From positions 1 through 9,228 of the forward strand of contig CAXTSL010000102.1 of the NCBI GenBank assembly GCA_964246975.1: DNA of 9,228 nucleotides. The letters are read 5' to 3'. The notes beneath the pieces are model-generated. The model had not been told where the DNA came from. It made no database searches and worked only from the letters and a program-made list of their open reading frames with translations. The translations under genes and the position numbers were made by a program. This document shows, one piece after another, positions 6,586 through 9,228 of the stretch (its first letter is position 1; every line of letters starts with the position of its first letter). The DNA is from Glacieibacterium sp964246975 (lineage in GTDB: Bacteria > Pseudomonadota > Alphaproteobacteria > Sphingomonadales > Sphingomonadaceae).

Positions 6586-7992
6586 ATGTCGCTGACTATC
6601 GTCACATTGCTGCTGTTCGGCCTCGGCCTCGCGCTGTTCGCCGTCGCGCGGCGTCGCGGCGAAGCGTTCGTCGGCGCGGCGGCGGGCGCGCACGGGCGCG
6701 CCATCGGCGCGGTGCACTCGCGCCCGAATTATCATGGGGCCTTCGTCGCCCTGGTGGCGCTCGCCCCGGCGCTGCTGATCGTCGCGGCGTGGGGCGTCGC
6801 CAGCGACGGCATCGTGTCGAACGCCGTCATCGCCAGCGTCCCCGCCGCCGACCGGCCCAAGACGCCGCTCGACCGCTCGTCGTTCATGTCCGAGGTCAAG
6901 GGCATCGCCAGCGGCGACCAGGAGGCCGGGTTCAATCCCGCCACCGGCCCTGCCGCCAAGGTCTACACGTCGACGCACGGCACCTATAATCTTATTGCCG
7001 GAGGGGTCGCCGCCGCCGCGCTGGCACTCGGCGGCATCTGGGCGCTGGGTCGCCTGCGCCCCGATTTCCGCGCCCGCAACCGCGTCGAGAAGGCGGTGAT
7101 GTGGCTGCTCATCGGCGCGTCGCTGGTGGCCATCCTGACCACGGCAGGCATCGTCCTGTCGCTGATCTTCGAATCGTTGCGCTTCTTTGACAAGGTCTCG
7201 ATCGTCGAGTTCCTGACCAGCACGAAATGGTCGCCGCAGACCGCGTTGCGCGCCGACCAGGTCGGCTCGTCGGGGGCATTCGGCGCGATCCCGCTGTTCT
7301 GGGGGACGATCTTCATCGGCGCGATCATCGCGATGATCGTCGCGATCCCGCTGGGCCTGATGGCGGCGGTGTATCTGACGCAATACGCCGATGCCCGTGT
7401 TCGCAAGGTCGCCAAGCCGCTGCTCGAGGTCCTCGCCGGCGTGCCGACGGTGGTCTACGGCTTCTTCGCCGCGCTGACCGTCGCGCCCGCCGTGCGCGAC
7501 TTCGCGGTGTCGCTCGGCATGTCGAACGCCAGCGCCGAGAGCGCGCTCGCGGCGGGTTCGGTGATGGGCATCATGATCATTCCGTTCGTCTCGTCGATGG
7601 CTGACGATGCGCTCAATGCCGTGCCGGGCGCGATGCGCGACGGCAGCCTCGCGATGGGTGCGACCAAGTCCGAGACGGTCCGCAAGGTGCTGCTCCCCGC
7701 CGCGCTCCCCGGCATCGTCGGCGGCGTCCTGCTCGCGGTCAGCCGCGCCATCGGCGAGACGATGATCGTCGTCATGGCCGCAGGTCTCGCGGCGCGCCTG
7801 ACGATCAATCCGTTCGAGAGCGTCACCACTGTCACGGCGCAGATCGTCGCCCTGCTGACCGGCGACCAGGAGTTCGACAGCGCCAAGACACTGTCGGCGT
7901 TCGCGCTCGGCCTCGTGCTCTTCGTCATCACGCTGCTGCTCAACATCTACGCGCTGACGGTCGTGAAGAAATACCGGGAGGCTTACGATTAG
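6586..7992 (+). CDS. pstC: PstC, phosphate ABC transporter permease with extended N-terminus
   Basis: A 468-residue inner-membrane permease that pairs with PstA to form the phosphate channel. It is far longer than the E. coli type of roughly 320 residues because of an N-terminal extension resembling the PstC_N/DUF3708 region found in alphaproteobacteria. Hydrophobic segments lie at about 2-20, 50-70, 135-155, 170-195, 238-262, 285-305, 322-338, 376-400 and 436-460. A hydrophilic stretch at about 71-132 sits between the second and third. The permease core carries TQYAD (265-269), LAGVPTVVYG (283-292) and the EAA loop that contacts PstB (about 348-378: MRDGSLAMGATKSETVRK, then LLPAALPG). SRAIGETM (386-393) contains the Arg and Glu of the conserved permease motif. 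ATG follows GAGGGGGG with ten bases of spacing. The gene follows pstS after a 103-base gap and ends two bases before the pstA ATG. Confidence 0.95.
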   Translation: MSLTIVTLLLFGLGLALFAVARRRGEAFVGAAAGAHGRAIGAVHSRPNYHGAFVALVALAPALLIVAAWGVASDGIVSNAVIASVPAADRPKTPLDRSSFMSEVKGIASGDQEAGFNPATGPAAKVYTSTHGTYNLIAGGVAAAALALGGIWALGRLRPDFRARNRVEKAVMWLLIGASLVAILTTAGIVLSLIFESLRFFDKVSIVEFLTSTKWSPQTALRADQVGSSGAFGAIPLFWGTIFIGAIIAMIVAIPLGLMAAVYLTQYADARVRKVAKPLLEVLAGVPTVVYGFFAALTVAPAVRDFAVSLGMSNASAESALAAGSVMGIMIIPFVSSMADDALNAVPGAMRDGSLAMGATKSETVRKVLLPAALPGIVGGVLLAVSRAIGETMIVVMAAGLAARLTINPFESVTTVTAQIVALLTGDQEFDSAKTLSAFALGLVLFVITLLLNIYALTVVKKYREAYD

Positions 7993-7994
7993 CC

Positions 7995-9228
7995 ATGGCG
8001 ACCGCCGCTCTCCCCGAAGCCGACCGCGCCAGCGCGATGCTCGCCGCCAAGGCCCCGACCGACTGGTCGGCCCCGGAGATGCGCGCCCGCATCGCCGGGC
8101 GGTATCGTTCGGAGTTCGTCTTCAAATATCTCGGCCTCGGCGCGCTGGTGCTCGCGGCGGCGTTCCTCGCTTTCCTGCTCTTCACCATCGTCCGCGACGG
8201 CGCGAGCGGCTTTCTCGCCACCGACGTCAAGGTGACGGTGACCTACGATCCCGCAACGCTCGGCATCGACGCCGCTGCCGCCAAGGGGCCGAACGCCAAG
8301 GCGGCGATCCTCGCGGGCAATTTCCAGACGCTGCTCGGTACCGCCGACGCCCAGCTATCGAACGGCGTGCCGGTCGTCAGCGAGGGCGCGTGGGTCGCGC
8401 TGCGCGACGCAGTGCTTGCCGACCCGTCGCTGCTCGGCAAGACCGCGACGGTGTGGGTTCCGGCGAAAAGCGAGTTCGACCTGTTGGCGAAGGGCAAGTT
8501 CGACCTGACGCAGCCCGAAGGCGTGCGCGGTGTCAGCGACGAGGCGATCGCCACCTACAAGTCGCTCGACAACCGCGGCCTCGTCCGCACCGGTCTTAAC
8601 CGCATCTTCCTGACCAGCGCCGACTCGACGACACCCGAACTCGCGGGCGTCTGGGGTGCCGCGAAGGGGTCGCTGCTGACGCTTGCGGTGACGCTCGTGC
8701 TGTCGTTCCCGATCGGCGTGTTCGCGGCGATCTACCTCGAGGAGTTCGCGCCCAAGAACCGCTGGACCGATCTCGTCGAAGTCAGCATCAACAATCTCGC
8801 TGCGGTGCCGTCGATCATCTTCGGGCTGCTCGGCCTCGCGCTGTTCCTCAACTTCCTCGACATGCCGCGCTCGGCCCCTATCGTCGGCGGGCTGACGCTG
8901 GCGCTGATGACCTTTCCCGTCATCGTCATCGCGGGGCGCGTCGCGATCAAGTCAGTGCCCCCGTCGATCCGCGATGCTGCGCTGGGCGTCGGGGCAAGCC
9001 CCATCCAGGTGGTCTTCCAGCATGTCCTGCCGCTGGCGCTGCCGGGCATCCTGACCGGCACGATCATCGGCATGGCGCGCGCGCTGGGCGAAACCGCGCC
9101 GCTGCTGATGATCGGGATGCGCGCCTTCATCGCCGCGCCGCCGGATGGCCTGACCGATCCGGCGACCGTGCTCCCGGTGCAGATCTTCCTGTGGTCCGAC
9201 GAGGTCAGCCGCGGCTTCGTCGAGAAGA
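7995..9228 (+). CDS. pstA: PstA, phosphate ABC transporter permease (3' end cut by window edge)
   Basis: Second permease of the phosphate channel. 411 codons are present without a stop; compared with homologues, roughly 30 C-terminal residues, including the last membrane helix, are missing beyond the edge. The N-terminus matches the DUF3333 type of long alphaproteobacterial PstA: a cytoplasmic leader with YRSEFVFKYLG (37-47), a membrane helix at about 43-66, then a large hydrophilic, probably periplasmic region at about 67-220. The permease core follows with helices at about 222-248, 266-288, 296-314 and 345-372. Core motifs are YLEEFAP (247-253), NNLAAVPSIIFGLLGL (266-281), the EAA loop around IRDAALGVGASPIQ (325-338) and ARALGETAPLL (361-371). 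ATG lies two bases after the pstC TAG. GGGAGG sits inside the end of pstC, about twelve bases upstream of the start, so the two genes are probably translated together. A pstB gene would be expected next. Confidence 0.95.
   Translation, partial: MATAALPEADRASAMLAAKAPTDWSAPEMRARIAGRYRSEFVFKYLGLGALVLAAAFLAFLLFTIVRDGASGFLATDVKVTVTYDPATLGIDAAAAKGPNAKAAILAGNFQTLLGTADAQLSNGVPVVSEGAWVALRDAVLADPSLLGKTATVWVPAKSEFDLLAKGKFDLTQPEGVRGVSDEAIATYKSLDNRGLVRTGLNRIFLTSADSTTPELAGVWGAAKGSLLTLAVTLVLSFPIGVFAAIYLEEFAPKNRWTDLVEVSINNLAAVPSIIFGLLGLALFLNFLDMPRSAPIVGGLTLALMTFPVIVIAGRVAIKSVPPSIRDAALGVGASPIQVVFQHVLPLALPGILTGTIIGMARALGETAPLLMIGMRAFIAAPPDGLTDPATVLPVQIFLWSDEVSRGFVEK

Overview
The window is very GC-rich DNA (around 70 percent by eye) with gene content and protein styles that point to an alphaproteobacterium, most likely of the Sphingomonadales. 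The clues are PstC and PstA with long N-terminal extensions, a RodZ-like HTH/DUF4115 protein, and a secreted coiled-coil protein of sphingomonad style. This placement is an inference from remembered families, not from a search. Genes are tightly packed, with two 4-base ATGA overlaps. I see no mobile elements, tRNAs, rRNAs, CRISPR arrays or phage genes.

Left part (about 1-3240, minus strand, an envelope block). Reading in the direction of transcription: glmU (bifunctional UDP-GlcNAc synthesis), a 132-base gap with a plausible promoter, a RodZ-like membrane HTH/DUF4115 protein, and, overlapping it by 4 bases, a secreted coiled-coil protein. The C-terminal half of this last protein does not look like the TPR region expected for its N-terminal style. 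It looks more like the tail of DUF2125 proteins, and is the least ordinary item here. Positions 1-55 lie beyond its stop codon and show nothing recognisable.

Centre (3241-5207, plus strand). A 60-base divergent spacer separates glmU from gph (phosphoglycolate phosphatase, HAD family). gph overlaps phoR by 4 bases. phoR encodes the phosphate-starvation sensor kinase, with PAS, HisKA and HATPase domains.

Right part (5208-9228, plus strand, a phosphate uptake operon). A 237-base region contains two good PhoB half-sites exactly 22 bases apart. It is followed by pstS (TTG start with a strong ribosome binding site), a GC-rich hairpin in the pstS-pstC gap, pstC, and pstA, which runs off the right edge. 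The pstB, phoU and phoB genes usually found in this setting would be expected beyond the window.

Together, PhoR would sense phosphate limitation and, through a PhoB not seen here, activate the pst operon. PstS would capture phosphate in the periplasm and PstC/PstA would carry it inward. Most of the window is ordinary housekeeping and Pho-regulon sequence. I find no convincing undescribed system; the best leads are the possible domain fusion at 56-766 and the regulatory layout around pstS.
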